A DNA stretch of 64,000 nt from Chungangia koreensis (GCF_042651785.1 NZ_JBHSEC010000007.1:62001-126000); one strand, 5' to 3'. Positions 17,885 through 27,278 are shown, counted from the first letter of the stretch. Translations and numbers: made by a program. The notes: a model not told the origin generated them from the sequence alone.

Positions 17885-18703
17885 ATGGGTCGAGTATCAG
17901 GTAAAGTTGCTCTAATAACTGGAGGAGCATCAGGAATTGGCTTGGCAACCGCTAAGTTGTTGGCCAAGGAAGACGCAAAAGTGGTCATCGGTGATTTCAA
18001 CCTTGAAGGCGCAGAACAGGCAGTCAAAGAGATTAAAGAGGCAGGCGGAGAAGCCGCTGCTATCTTCTTGGACGCCGGGAAAGCCGAATCGATTGAAGAA
18101 GCAGTGGAGTTTACAGTTTCCACCTATTCCAAAATCGACATTCTATACAATAACGTCGGGTTAACGAATCTTCAAAAGGACTTGGATGTCGTCAACATGG
18201 ATTTGGATGAATGGGATCGGTTGATGAACGTTAACTTAAAGAGCGTATTATTGGGAAGCCGCTATGCGATTCCGCATATGCAAAAAACTGGCGGCGGTTC
18301 AATTATCAATACGACTTCGATGGCAGGATTTGCATCAGATGCAATCCGCTCGGCATATGGGGCTTCGAAAGCCGGAGTTGTGAGCCTTACCGGCTATATC
18401 GCTACTCAATACGGAAAGGATCGGATCCGTTGTAATGCAGTTGCTCCAGGTTTGATCTTGACACCTGCAGCCGAGAAGAACCTTCCGCCGCAAGTGCTGG
18501 AAATCTTCAAAAAATACAATGCACTTCCTTATAATGGAGAACCGGATGATATTGCTTATACCGTCTTGTTCTTAGCATCTGACGAATCTAAATATATTAC
18601 TGGCCAAACAATTAAAGTCGAAGGTGGACACTACATCGCCAATCCGTCCATTGCTGATTTCCAAAGCTTTATGAGTCAAGCCCGTTCTAATACGAAGGAA
18701 TGA
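17885..18703 (+). CDS. SDR oxidoreductase A of the marR operon
   Basis: 272-residue classical SDR. TGGASGIG (cofactor), NNVG in place of NNAG, catalytic serine in NTTSMAGF, YGASK, and C-terminal TGQTIKVEGGHY. Acidic residue GDFN after strand 2 suggests NAD preference. Second gene of a marR operon that also encodes a carboxylate-type MFS transporter and two more SDRs, so it probably oxidises or reduces a hydroxyl or keto group of an imported compound. Its TGA overlaps the ribosome binding site of the MFS gene. Confidence 0.85.
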   Translation: MGRVSGKVALITGGASGIGLATAKLLAKEDAKVVIGDFNLEGAEQAVKEIKEAGGEAAAIFLDAGKAESIEEAVEFTVSTYSKIDILYNNVGLTNLQKDLDVVNMDLDEWDRLMNVNLKSVLLGSRYAIPHMQKTGGGSIINTTSMAGFASDAIRSAYGASKAGVVSLTGYIATQYGKDRIRCNAVAPGLILTPAAEKNLPPQVLEIFKKYNALPYNGEPDDIAYTVLFLASDESKYITGQTIKVEGGHYIANPSIADFQSFMSQARSNTKE

Positions 18704-18714
18704 GAGGAACTGGC

Positions 18715-19983
18715 ATGACGACGAAAAAGAAACTGCATTTTGCATGGTTGGTATTAATAGGACTTTGTATCACCGTCGGTTTAGGAAAGGCCGGATTGAA
18801 TAACACTGCCGGATTATTCATATCTCCAGTGGCACACGATCTTGGTGTCGGAGTGGGTAATCTTACACTTTACTTAAGTATTTCTGCCATCATCACGATG
18901 ATATTCCTTCCGATCGGAGGAAGGATTTTAGGGAAATACGATGCTCGTATTGTGTTGATCGTGGCAATCCTGTTACAGGCAGGTGCATATGCCTTATTCG
19001 GATTCATGAATTCTGTGTGGGGTTGGTATGTATTAGCGATCCCGTTGGCTGTCGGTGGCGTATTTATTACCGTATTAGCTGGACCGGTCATGGTTGAACG
19101 CTGGTTTAAAAAGCGTAATGGAATGGCTCTTGGAATTATGACAGCAGTCGGTGGCCTTTTAGGAGTATTGGCTCAGCCAGTGGCTGGAAACTTAATCGCC
19201 AATCTTGGCTGGAGACATTCCTACACCATATTAGGAGTAGCAGTAATAATTATTGTGATTCCGACCATCCTTTTCTTGATTCGAAACAATCCGAAAGATA
19301 AAGGCTTGGCGCCTTATGGAATTGATGCTGCCCAATCTGATGAAAAACACGGTATGGATTTAATGCAAGGGATTGCTTTTAAAGATGCAAGTAAGTCTGC
19401 AGCGTTTATTTTATTGGCTCTATTCCTCTTTATCGTAACTTCTGTGGCGAGTTTCGCCATTCACATTCCAACATATTTAGTGAATTTAGGGTACGATGTG
19501 AAATTTGCGGGGAATGCCATGGCGGCACTAAGTGTAGGCGTTTTCGTAGGGTCCCTCACATTCGGTTATTTAACTGACCGGAGCGGAGCCAAGATGACTG
19601 CGGTTATTGCCATGATTATCGGTTTTATCGGCGTGAGCCTATTGCTGCTCTTCGCTTCAAGTACCGCTATGATCATTACAGGGTTAATCCTGTTCGGATT
19701 TGTTTCCACGTCTATCGGAACAGTAGGTCCTGCCATGACATCCGCTCTTTTTGGGAGTTTGGAGTACAGTCAAATCTTTTCAACCGCATCGCTTGGACTT
19801 GCGGTAGCATCCATCATCGCCTTGCCGGCTTATGGATATGTATTTGACTTCTTGGGAAGCTACATCCCAGCGATGATTACCATTTTAGTCTTATTAGTAC
19901 TTAACATCTTTTTCGTCTTGCTTGCATTTGCAAATAAAGAAAAATTGGTTAAGAGTGGAAAATGGCAACAACAATCTAAATGA
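18715..19983 (+). CDS. MFS transporter (oxalate/formate antiporter-like)
   Basis: 422 residues, twelve predicted membrane segments, with the inter-domain loop around residues 190-225 (NNPKDKGLAPYGID). GKAGLNNTAGLFISPVAHDLG and ERWFKKRNGMALGIMTAVGG are typical of the OFA/MCT-like carboxylate carriers. The GTDRxG-type loop appears as YLTDRSGAKM. The start at 18715 is preferred to an in-frame one at 18700 because GAGAGGA lies upstream. Likely imports the substrate of the flanking SDRs. Confidence 0.85.
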   Translation: MTTKKKLHFAWLVLIGLCITVGLGKAGLNNTAGLFISPVAHDLGVGVGNLTLYLSISAIITMIFLPIGGRILGKYDARIVLIVAILLQAGAYALFGFMNSVWGWYVLAIPLAVGGVFITVLAGPVMVERWFKKRNGMALGIMTAVGGLLGVLAQPVAGNLIANLGWRHSYTILGVAVIIIVIPTILFLIRNNPKDKGLAPYGIDAAQSDEKHGMDLMQGIAFKDASKSAAFILLALFLFIVTSVASFAIHIPTYLVNLGYDVKFAGNAMAALSVGVFVGSLTFGYLTDRSGAKMTAVIAMIIGFIGVSLLLLFASSTAMIITGLILFGFVSTSIGTVGPAMTSALFGSLEYSQIFSTASLGLAVASIIALPAYGYVFDFLGSYIPAMITILVLLVLNIFFVLLAFANKEKLVKSGKWQQQSK

Positions 19984-19994
19984 GGTGAGAGAAT

Positions 19995-20744
19995 ATGCGG
20001 TTAAAAGATAAAGTAGCAATCGTAACAGGAGCTGCTGGTGGAATCGGCCGTGGCATCGCTTTGGCAATGGCCAAGGAAGGCGCACATGTCACCATCGTTG
20101 ATATTAACGAAGAAAACGGGAAAAAAACGTTGGAAGAAGTCAATGCACATACGGAAGGTCTATTGTTCATCCGTGATATTTCGAAGCGAGAATCCATCGA
20201 AGAGATCATCCAGGCGGTCGTTTCCAAATTCGGAAAGCTTGATATTGTCGTCAACAATGCACATGCTTCCAGACAGGCGCTCTTAGTGGAAACAACACAG
20301 GAAATGTTCGATCTATCGTTTAATACAGGTTTCTATCCGACATTTAACTTCATGCAACTTGCTTATCCGGAACTGAAGAAGACAAAAGGGAAAGTTATTA
20401 ACTTTGCTTCTGGGGCAGGAATTAACGGTCAGCCTACGCAAACTTCCTATGCAGCCGCGAAAGAAGCGATCCGTGGGATTACACGGGTGGCAGCGAACGA
20501 ATGGGGCCCGGACGGCATCAACGTCAACCTCATCGCACCGATTGCCCGAACACCGGGTGTGGAAGCATGGAGTCAAAGTTCGCCAGAATTGTATGAACGT
20601 ATGATCCAAGGAATCCCGCTCCGCCGTTTAGGGGAACCTGAAGAAGATATCGGCCGTACGGCAGTGTTCTTGGCAAGTGAAGATTCGGATTATATTACCG
20701 GCCAAACGATTATGGTGGATGGCGGATCGATTAAAATTTATTAA
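19995..20744 (+). CDS. SDR oxidoreductase B of the marR operon
   Basis: 249 residues. TGAAGGIG, an unusual NNAHAS where most SDRs have NNAG, serine in FASGAGINGQPTQ, and YAAAK (Y and K conserved). DIN after strand 2 points to NAD. It starts 11 bases after the MFS stop behind GAGGTGAGAG. The divergent NNAHAS and the QPTQTSYAAAK segment separate it from its two SDR neighbours, so the three enzymes are not simple recent duplicates. Confidence 0.85.
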   Translation: MRLKDKVAIVTGAAGGIGRGIALAMAKEGAHVTIVDINEENGKKTLEEVNAHTEGLLFIRDISKRESIEEIIQAVVSKFGKLDIVVNNAHASRQALLVETTQEMFDLSFNTGFYPTFNFMQLAYPELKKTKGKVINFASGAGINGQPTQTSYAAAKEAIRGITRVAANEWGPDGINVNLIAPIARTPGVEAWSQSSPELYERMIQGIPLRRLGEPEEDIGRTAVFLASEDSDYITGQTIMVDGGSIKIY

Positions 20745-20761
20745 ATCAGGAGTGAAATGAA

Positions 20762-21496
20762 ATGGGACGGTTAGATAACAAAGTAGCGATTGTAACTGGT
20801 GGAGCTTCCGGTATTGGGGAAAAGATAGTAGATTTGTTTGTGTCTGAAGGTGCAACAGTCATCGCAGCCGATATCAATGAAGCGGCATTGGAAAAAGCGA
20901 GCCAGAAACAGAAAGTACATGGCATGAAACTGAACGTTGCTGACGATCAAGCATGGGCTGACTTTGCGAAAGAAGTAAAAGAAAAATTCGGCCGGATTGA
21001 CGTCCTTGTTAACAACGCAGGAATCTCTTCCGAAAAAGGCTACCAAGACATCACTCTCGATGACTGGAACAAAATGATGGCCATCAACGGATTTGGCGCG
21101 TTCGCAGGCATTAAACACGTTGCTCCGATCATGGCTGAACAAAAAGCCGGTTCCATCGTCAACATTTCTTCCTATACAGCTCAAATCGGACAAGGATTCA
21201 ATCACTATTCCGCATCCAAAGGAGCCGTTCGTGCATTCTCGAAAGCAGCAGCTACCCAATTCGGACGTAGCGGGGTGCGAGTGAATGCGGTATTCCCTGG
21301 AATTATCGAAACACCGATGACAGCAGCTTTGACTCAATACAAAGAATTGTTGAACCAATTAGTTCAAGCTACTCCACTCCAACGCTTAGGGCAACCAGAT
21401 GACATTGCGAAAGCAGTTCTTTTCTTCGCTTCTGACGATTCTTCTTATGTCACGGGCGCAGAATTAGTAATTGACGGCGGTTTCTCTGCGCAATAA
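20762..21496 (+). CDS. SDR oxidoreductase C of the marR operon
   Basis: 244 residues. TGGASGIG, NNAGIS, NISSYTAQIG with the catalytic serine, YSASK, and C-terminal TGAELVIDGGFSAQ. AADIN after strand 2 fits NAD use. Last gene of the operon, 17 bases after SDR B, with CAGGAGTG upstream. Closest in style to 3-oxoacyl or 2,5-dichloro-cyclohexadiene-diol type dehydrogenases; substrate unknown. Confidence 0.85.
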   Translation: MGRLDNKVAIVTGGASGIGEKIVDLFVSEGATVIAADINEAALEKASQKQKVHGMKLNVADDQAWADFAKEVKEKFGRIDVLVNNAGISSEKGYQDITLDDWNKMMAINGFGAFAGIKHVAPIMAEQKAGSIVNISSYTAQIGQGFNHYSASKGAVRAFSKAAATQFGRSGVRVNAVFPGIIETPMTAALTQYKELLNQLVQATPLQRLGQPDDIAKAVLFFASDDSSYVTGAELVIDGGFSAQ

Positions 21497-21953
21497 GCAT
21501 TCTAAAACTATAAACCGTTGTGAAGAGTAAAAAGGAAATTTTAATGTTCTCACAATCAATGAAAAAATGTAGAAGATAGTTAAACAAAAGAAATTAAATA
21601 AATATGAAAAAGTACATGGAACCATTAACCCGTTCCGTTTTGAATCACTTTTTTTCAAATTACTCAATAAAACTCATAGGTTTTCGGGCTTTTTTAGACA
21701 ATCGAATAACAACATATTTAGCTCCGCTTTTAGCGGGGCTAAATTAATTTTAGTTGTTAAAATATTCGATCACTTTATGTGGATAACGATGGTAAAATTA
21801 AAGTGTAGTTATTGAACTTAAGCGGCTGTTTAGTGTGAGGAGGAATTAACAGTAAAGAGCTAATGCATGAAAGGTCAGGTATTTCTACTATAAAATAAAT
21901 CTGATGGGATAAGGGGCGTTCTGTTTATTATCTAGAAAGGTGGAAGGCTTTAA
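21497..21953 (+). other. Intergenic region with terminator, no gene
   Basis: 457 bases between the SDR operon and a small hypothetical gene. A hairpin TTTAGCTCCGC/GCGGGGCTAAA (21717-21743, followed by TTAATTTT) probably ends the operon. AT-rich sequence with GAGGAGGAATTA near 21838 follows, but no start codon lies at a suitable distance. Only very short frames are present. Confidence 0.6.
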
Positions 21954-22226
21954 ATGAACGAATATATGAATATGATAGAGACCGTTTTGAAAGACAGTAA
22001 TCCATTGAAACTAATTTTAAAAGGATGGATGGAAGAGGGGGTGGGTGTTGTCGCTGTAGTTTATGCAACTACAGATTCTAACAAAGCTAGAAGTCGTATC
22101 GAGGAACTAATTTCTGTAGTCAATGATGACAGCTACTATATGGTTTATAGTGTCCCTTTTGATGTGGATTTAACTCAAATTGGGCATTACCCTTCAATAG
22201 CAATTTCTAAAGAAGATTTTAAATAA
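21954..22226 (+). CDS. Hypothetical protein, 90 aa
   Basis: Not recognised. 90 residues, soluble, with VGVVAVVYATTDSNKARSRIEEL followed by YYMVYSVPFDVDLTQIGHYPSIAIS, a mixed alpha/beta pattern. A good ribosome binding site (GAAAGGTGGAAGG) precedes the ATG, which supports real translation. Single gene followed by a terminator-like hairpin. Confidence 0.6.
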   Translation: MNEYMNMIETVLKDSNPLKLILKGWMEEGVGVVAVVYATTDSNKARSRIEELISVVNDDSYYMVYSVPFDVDLTQIGHYPSIAISKEDFK

Positions 22227-22536
22227 TTGGTATTACATATCAGTTCCTGTATGCCTTATTAGAAAAAATTAAACAAGAAAGATTAAAAATCAGCTTCGTT
22301 CTTCTGTGAACTGAGCTTTTTTTGCAAAAGAAAAAACCGCAAAATGCGGTTTAATTGTTATTACAGCAAATTCATATGCAAAATCAGTGTTTTGCGATAG
22401 GGAACGGAACCTGTTAATGAAACTATTGAATCAGTCTGATTCTGTTTAAGGCTAAATGTAATAAACCTTCCTCATATGAAAGATAAAACAGAAAGACAAA
22501 ACCAAAAATGTCGAATAGTCGTAGTTCTAACGTTCT
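22227..22536. other. Intergenic region between convergent genes
   Basis: Two hairpins lie here. One at about 22291-22325 (AGCTTCGTTC/GAACTGAGCT, imperfect) ends in seven T on the plus strand. The other at 22331-22352 (AAACCGCA/TGCGGTTT) has A6 on its left and so serves the minus-strand exchanger gene. Nothing else is seen. Confidence 0.55.
22331..22352 (-). terminator. Intrinsic terminator for the Ca/Na exchanger
   Basis: Stem AAACCGCA/TGCGGTTT, 3-base loop, T6 on the minus strand. Confidence 0.6.
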
Positions 22537-23502
22537 TCAACCTCTCATGATGATGTATACAAAATAGACAAGGTAAGCAACTGTGAGAAGGCTACCCTCG
22601 ATTCTCGAGATTTTGTATTTAGACCATGCAAAAATAAATAAGACAGCGGTTACGGCAATTAAAATATACAGGTCCGTGAAGATATTGCCATCCACAGGAA
22701 GCGGAGCAATCACCGCTGATGTTCCGAGTACAAAGAAGATATTAAAAATATTGCTGCCGACTAAGTTACCTAAGGCAATTTCACTTTCTTTCTTTCGTGC
22801 GGCTGTGATGGAAGTTACGAGCTCCGGCAGAGAAGTTCCGACTGCGACAATCGTTAAACCAACAAGGGTTTCGCTCATTCCAAACGAATAGGCGATTTCC
22901 ACTGCATTAGTTACAACTAAATCTCCACCAAAGATAATGGCAGCAAGACCGCCGAGGGTGAATAGGATATATTTTCCCCAACTGGGCTTAGATGAAGTAT
23001 GAGTGTCTTCCGGTTCAGCAGTAGCCAGTGTTCGATTATGTCTGGCGACTTCAAAGATGTAATACATAAAAACACTGAAGATTGCTAAGAACACAAGCCC
23101 ATCGCTGCGGGTAAGAAAGTTGTCGGTTGAACCATTAAGCGTAAGATCACTCGCTAAGACGAACAGTACAATACTACCTAACATGGTAAAAGGAATTTCT
23201 TTGCGTACGATCGAGTCATCCACTAATAATGGGCTGATTATTGCTGTCACACCGACAATAACGGTGATGTTAAATATGTTACTCCCTACCACGTTCCCAA
23301 CGGAAACATCCGAATTTCCTTCTAATGCTGCAAGTATACTTACCGTTGCTTCAGGGGCACTTGTCCCAAAGGCAACAATAGTAAGTCCAATGAGTAAAGG
23401 CGAGACCTTTAATGTTCGAGCGATATTAGAAGCACCCTCCACAAAAAAGTCTGCTCCTTTTATAAGTAAAGCAAATCCAACTAGTAACAATAAATACGTC
23501 AT
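22537..23502 (-). CDS. Calcium/sodium antiporter (CaCA family, YrbG-like)
   Basis: 321-residue inner-membrane exchanger of the CaCA superfamily. The two inverted alpha repeats are plain: GTSAPEATVSI...GNVVGSNIFNI in the first half and GTSLPELVTSI...GNLVGSNIFNIFF in the second. About ten membrane segments. It exports calcium in exchange for sodium or protons. Single gene, facing away from the phoU gene. Confidence 0.9.
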   Translation of the reverse strand: MTYLLLLVGFALLIKGADFFVEGASNIARTLKVSPLLIGLTIVAFGTSAPEATVSILAALEGNSDVSVGNVVGSNIFNITVIVGVTAIISPLLVDDSIVRKEIPFTMLGSIVLFVLASDLTLNGSTDNFLTRSDGLVFLAIFSVFMYYIFEVARHNRTLATAEPEDTHTSSKPSWGKYILFTLGGLAAIIFGGDLVVTNAVEIAYSFGMSETLVGLTIVAVGTSLPELVTSITAARKKESEIALGNLVGSNIFNIFFVLGTSAVIAPLPVDGNIFTDLYILIAVTAVLFIFAWSKYKISRIEGSLLTVAYLVYFVYIIMRG

Positions 23503-23867
23503 TCATTTACCATCCTCTTTTTAGAACTTCTTATACAGACTTTACCTAACCTGCCTTAGTTTAAGCAAATATATTTCCAATGTGACTATGATGTCCCCTC
23601 TACGTTTACATTTATATAACAATAGATGACCTGTTAACTAAATAATATCTGAACACCGCTTGCCAACAGATAAGCGTGGTTTTTATGCAAGAACTATTTA
23701 GCATTCAACTCTATTAAAGTGTGAATTCATAAAACTTTTACAAAAACACAGACTGCTATTTACAATTTACATTTATCCTTTACAAAGGAGCAATTTTTGG
23801 AACTTAGGATCCAACGTATGGATATGTAAGTTTCGAATCAGAAAGAGTTAAGAAAGGATGAGAAACA
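23503..23867 (+). promoter_or_regulatory. phoU upstream region with TTTACA repeats
   Basis: 365-base gap. Four TTTACA hexamers occur at 23737, 23759, 23766 and 23779; the first two are two 11-base turns apart, suggesting a degenerate PhoP box, though the later ones are off the 11-base grid. A weak terminator-like hairpin (ACC..GCTT/AAGCGTGGTTTTT) lies at about 23654-23686 with no gene in front of it. No open frame here is credible. Confidence 0.4.
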
Positions 23868-24524
23868 ATGAACGTTCGTAAAAACTTCGATAAAAACCTG
23901 CAAGATTTACAAAGCAAAATGAATGAAATGAACGAACTGTCAATTTCAGCATTTGAAAAAGCATTTACGGCTTTTAAAACGCAGGATGTCGAACTGGCTT
24001 TAAAAGTAATTGATGAGGATTCGGTAATTGATAACTTGGATAACGAGATTAATCAATACGCAGTGTGGCTCATTGCAAAAGAACAGCCATTCGCTACGGA
24101 TTTACGTAGGATCATCGCATCCTTGAAAATTACGTCGGACATTGAGCGGATTGCTGACTTTGCTGTAAACATTGCTAAAGCTACAGTAAAAATCGGGAAA
24201 ACCGAATCGTTAATCAATATTACACAGTTAGAACAAATGAAAGAAGTCTCCATGAAAATGCTCAAAATGGGCGTTACATCTTTTATCGAAGAGGATATGG
24301 CCCTTGCGAAAGAAGTGGGGGACTTGGATGATCAAGTGGATAACTACTACGCAGAAACATATAAGAGCATTACCGAATTCTTGCGTACTCATCCGGAGGA
24401 TACAACTCAATTAGTGCAATTGTTGTTCATCAATCGATTCCTTGAACGTACAGCTGACCATATTACAAACATCGCTGAAAGTGCGGCGTATTTAGTAAAA
24501 GGTCAAATTTACGATTTGGGTTGA
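23868..24524 (+). CDS. phoU: PhoU family phosphate-signalling protein
   Basis: 218 residues, two copies of the PhoU three-helix repeat. The metal-binding E/DxxxD patterns appear as DEDSVIDNLDNEIN and SDIERIADFAVNIAK in the first half and DLDDQVDNYY and ERTADHITNIAESA in the second. PhoU links phosphate transport to PhoR and limits phosphate uptake. No pst genes lie beside it, so it acts in trans or belongs to the orphan PhoU group. GAAAGGATGAG precedes the ATG; a terminator follows. Confidence 0.9.
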   Translation: MNVRKNFDKNLQDLQSKMNEMNELSISAFEKAFTAFKTQDVELALKVIDEDSVIDNLDNEINQYAVWLIAKEQPFATDLRRIIASLKITSDIERIADFAVNIAKATVKIGKTESLINITQLEQMKEVSMKMLKMGVTSFIEEDMALAKEVGDLDDQVDNYYAETYKSITEFLRTHPEDTTQLVQLLFINRFLERTADHITNIAESAAYLVKGQIYDLG

Positions 24525-24554
24525 CCAATCATCTTATACTATTTGTTAAGCAAA

Positions 24555-24596
24555 GAAATCTGTTAGACCGTCATGGGTCTTCAGATTTCTTTTTTG
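24555..24596 (+). terminator. Intrinsic terminator after phoU
   Basis: GAAATCTG/CAGATTTC outer stem and AGACC/GGTCT inner stem, followed by T6-T7. Confidence 0.85.
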
Positions 24597-24674
24597 TTGG
24601 TAGTATGTTAACCCAAGTACTTGAATACTATGAACTAATAAAAGTGTAATAGAAATGCACAAGGTGGCGGGACA

Positions 24675-25262
24675 ATGAAAACAATCATCGTTTTACTTTT
24701 CCTCATCATCCTTTTCTTTTTCATAGCTGGAGTAGTGTTTGATCGGAGAAAAGCTGTATCCCAAAAGAATCACAATGAATGGCTGGCTGATTTGCCACAT
24801 GACCATTCGATTTCTTCCATCAACTTTTCACAAGCCTTATTGATCGATGAATCGGCAGAGGTAATACTGTTTCTTCAAGAATTGGATCAGGAGGAATATG
24901 AATATGATGAAATCCCCTTTTATAAAATCCTTGAAGTAGCATTAATAGAGAATAATCAATCGGTCTATTCCTTTCCTAAAAATAGTGTTCTCCTTAATGA
25001 AGGGAAATCAGCCGTACATGATGAAGAGATGGACGAAGAGGATGAATACATTGAAAATCTGACTTTGAAAGTATTAGTGGATGATCTGACAAATCCAGTG
25101 AAGGAATTCAATTGTATTGAGGAAGAGGATTATATTTCAAGTGAAACAGATGAATATATAGATGCTTTCGAGGAATGTAGTGACTGGTATCATAAACTTG
25201 TCATTCTTATTAAACGAACGGAAAAAAGTAGGACTAGTTCTAAAGGAAGAATAGAAGTGTGA
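24675..25262 (+). CDS. Hypothetical membrane-anchored acidic protein
   Basis: Not recognised. 195 residues: one N-terminal membrane segment (IIVLLFLIILFFFIAGVVF, residues 4-22), then a basic stop-transfer DRRK and a very acidic soluble domain with runs such as DEEMDEEDEYIEN. The orientation puts the N-terminus either as an anchor or an uncleaved signal. AAGGTGGCGGG precedes the ATG. Its end overlaps an unused upstream extension of the next gene. Confidence 0.6.
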   Translation: MKTIIVLLFLIILFFFIAGVVFDRRKAVSQKNHNEWLADLPHDHSISSINFSQALLIDESAEVILFLQELDQEEYEYDEIPFYKILEVALIENNQSVYSFPKNSVLLNEGKSAVHDEEMDEEDEYIENLTLKVLVDDLTNPVKEFNCIEEEDYISSETDEYIDAFEECSDWYHKLVILIKRTEKSRTSSKGRIEV

Positions 25263-25345
25263 CACGTACTGCACGTCCTTTGACTATACAATATGTATCT
25301 TTGCATATTTTAAAGAAGGTTAACCCGAATGAGCGGAGGGAACTT

Positions 25346-26320
25346 GTGAAAGCCATTTTTTATGAAAAGTATGGCACACCTGATGTACTCACCATGAAAG
25401 AAGTTGACATCCCACAACCACAAGACCATGAAGTGTTAGTGAAGGTTCATGCAGCATCTTTAAATTACGGCAATTTAGTGCTGTTAAAAGGGGAACCGTT
25501 CTTAGCTCGCTTCGCCTTTGGTCTCACTAAACCAAAATATACTATTCCAGGCGGAGATGTTGCGGGAAAGGTAGAGGCGGTTGGAAAAGATGTAACATTG
25601 TTTAAGACTGGTGATGAAGTGTTCGGTGATTTGTCCGCGTCAGGATGGGGAGCTTTCGCAGAGTATGTGGCGGTTCCGGAAAGTTCGTTAGTATTAAAAT
25701 CCTCCAATATGACCTTTGAAGAAGCAGCTTCAGTACCGATGGCAGCAGTAACTGCTTTACAGGCATTGCGTGACAAAGGTCAAATAGAACCGGGAAAAAA
25801 GGTTTTAATAAATGGGGCATCAGGAGGAGTCGGCACATTCGCGGTACAAATCGCAAAATCTTTTGGTGCAGAGGTCACCGCTGTATGCAGTACGAATAAT
25901 GTGGAAATTGCACGGTCAATTGGTGCAGACTACGTAATCGATTATAAGCAAGAAGATTTCACGAAGAAGGCAGAGAAATATGACCTGATTATAGGCGCCA
26001 ACGGCAATCATCCGATTACAGCATATAAACGGGTCTTGAAACCAAATGGGAGATTTGTTCATGTGGGGGGTTCCGGTACTCAAATGTTCCAAACGATGAG
26101 CCTTGGTCCGATCATATCAATGACGGGAAGCAGAAAAATGCTCGGCTTTTTACAACGCGCGAACAAACAAGATCTTCTTTATGTAAAAGAATTGCTTGAA
26201 GCAGGAAAAGTAAAAGCTACGATTGACCGGACGTATTCGTTTGATGAAGTTCCGGAAGCGTTCCGATACTTTGAAAAAGGGCATGCCAAAGGGAAAGTAG
26301 TCATTACCATTAACCAATAA
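25346..26320 (+). CDS. NAD(P)-dependent MDR oxidoreductase (quinone-reductase type)
   Basis: 324-residue medium-chain reductase without catalytic zinc ligands, like quinone oxidoreductase/RTN4IP1-type enzymes. The N-terminal GroES-like domain has AASLNYGNLVLLKG and GGDVAGKVEAVGKDV; the Rossmann domain has NGASGGVGTFAVQIAK (near 155-170). It likely reduces quinones or enals with NADPH. The GTG at 25346 (GCGGAGGG upstream) is preferred to a GTG at 25259, whose extra 29 residues fit no family pattern and overlap the previous gene. Confidence 0.85.
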   Translation: MKAIFYEKYGTPDVLTMKEVDIPQPQDHEVLVKVHAASLNYGNLVLLKGEPFLARFAFGLTKPKYTIPGGDVAGKVEAVGKDVTLFKTGDEVFGDLSASGWGAFAEYVAVPESSLVLKSSNMTFEEAASVPMAAVTALQALRDKGQIEPGKKVLINGASGGVGTFAVQIAKSFGAEVTAVCSTNNVEIARSIGADYVIDYKQEDFTKKAEKYDLIIGANGNHPITAYKRVLKPNGRFVHVGGSGTQMFQTMSLGPIISMTGSRKMLGFLQRANKQDLLYVKELLEAGKVKATIDRTYSFDEVPEAFRYFEKGHAKGKVVITINQ

Positions 26321-26321
26321 G

Positions 26322-26363
26322 AAAAGCAGAGAAAGATGTTCAAGTTCTTTCTCTGCTTTTTCT
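26322..26363. terminator. Bidirectional intrinsic terminator
   Basis: AAAAGCAGAGAAAGA and TCTTTCTCTGCTTTT pair over 15 bases. It serves both the MDR gene and the convergent stress SDR. Confidence 0.9.
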
Positions 26364-26372
26364 ATTTTCTAT

Positions 26373-27239
26373 TTACGAAGACATTGCCATACCGCCGTTC
26401 ACATGGATACATTGTCCCGTAATATAGGCACCTTCATCTGAAGCAAGGAGGACGTATGCTCCTACCAAATCAGCAGGTTGGCCAGGACGTCCCAGTGGGG
26501 TGGATAAGCCGAATTGCTCCACCTTGTCTCCTTCGAAGGTTGAAGGGATCAACGGTGTCCAGATTGGACCAGGTGCTACCATATTTACACGGATACCTTG
26601 TGAAGCGACACTCTTTGCAAGGCTTCTGACAAAGCCGACAATAGCCCCTTTTGTTGCCGTATAATCGATGAGAGTATCATTTCCGACATAGGCGTTGATA
26701 GACGTCGTACTGATGATGGCATCCCCTTGACCCAAATGGTCGAGTGCATATTTGCTCAAGTAAAAGTGTGAGTATATATTCGTTTTAAATGTTAGATCCC
26801 ATTGATCGGAAGTAATGTTGCGGATATCATCCGTCGGGAATTGAATCCCTGCGTTATTCACAGCAATATTAAGTTTGCCGAATTCTGCCACGGTTTTATC
26901 AACAAGCCCCTTACAGGTCTCCTCTTTTGTTATATCACCTGGCAATAACAAGCAACGTACTCCCTCTGCTTCGACTAATGCCTTCGTTTCTTCCGCATCA
27001 TTCTGTTCTTCAAAATAGTTTACGACCACATCAGCGCCTTCTTTTGCATAAGCGATTGCAACTGCACGCCCGATGCCGCTGTCACCACCTGTAATCAGCG
27101 CAACTTTCCCTTTTAGCTTCTCACTACCTTTATATTCAAGTGGCTGGACAGGCAGTGGTTTCATGTTTTTTTCAATTCCCGGCTGTCTCGGTTGTTCCTG
27201 AGCAGGTTGTCCTTGTTTTTGAACATCATATATATTCAT
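26373..27239 (-). CDS. SDR oxidoreductase, general stress protein 39 (YdaD)-like
   Basis: 288-residue SDR with the long Gln/Pro-rich N-terminal tail (residues 1-40) of the YdaD/GS39/YhxD group. TGGDSGIGRA, NNAGIQ, STTSINAYVGN, YTATK and the family block VAPGPIWTPLIPSTF are all present. The Bacillus subtilis homologue belongs to the sigma-B general stress regulon; a sigma-B-like promoter also lies upstream here. Substrate unknown. GAGAAAGGGGACC precedes the ATG. Confidence 0.85.
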   Translation of the reverse strand: MNIYDVQKQGQPAQEQPRQPGIEKNMKPLPVQPLEYKGSEKLKGKVALITGGDSGIGRAVAIAYAKEGADVVVNYFEEQNDAEETKALVEAEGVRCLLLPGDITKEETCKGLVDKTVAEFGKLNIAVNNAGIQFPTDDIRNITSDQWDLTFKTNIYSHFYLSKYALDHLGQGDAIISTTSINAYVGNDTLIDYTATKGAIVGFVRSLAKSVASQGIRVNMVAPGPIWTPLIPSTFEGDKVEQFGLSTPLGRPGQPADLVGAYVLLASDEGAYITGQCIHVNGGMAMSS

Positions 27240-27278
27240 CGTTTGGTCCCCTTTCTCAAATTGTTCCTTTAGTAAATG

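Noticed and set aside
23654..23686. Small RNA ending at the hairpin before phoU
   Set aside because: The stem is bulged and I find no convincing promoter in front of it.
25259..25345. Upstream GTG start for the MDR oxidoreductase
   Set aside because: The 29 added residues fit no MDR pattern and overlap the previous gene; GGAGGG lies at the later GTG.
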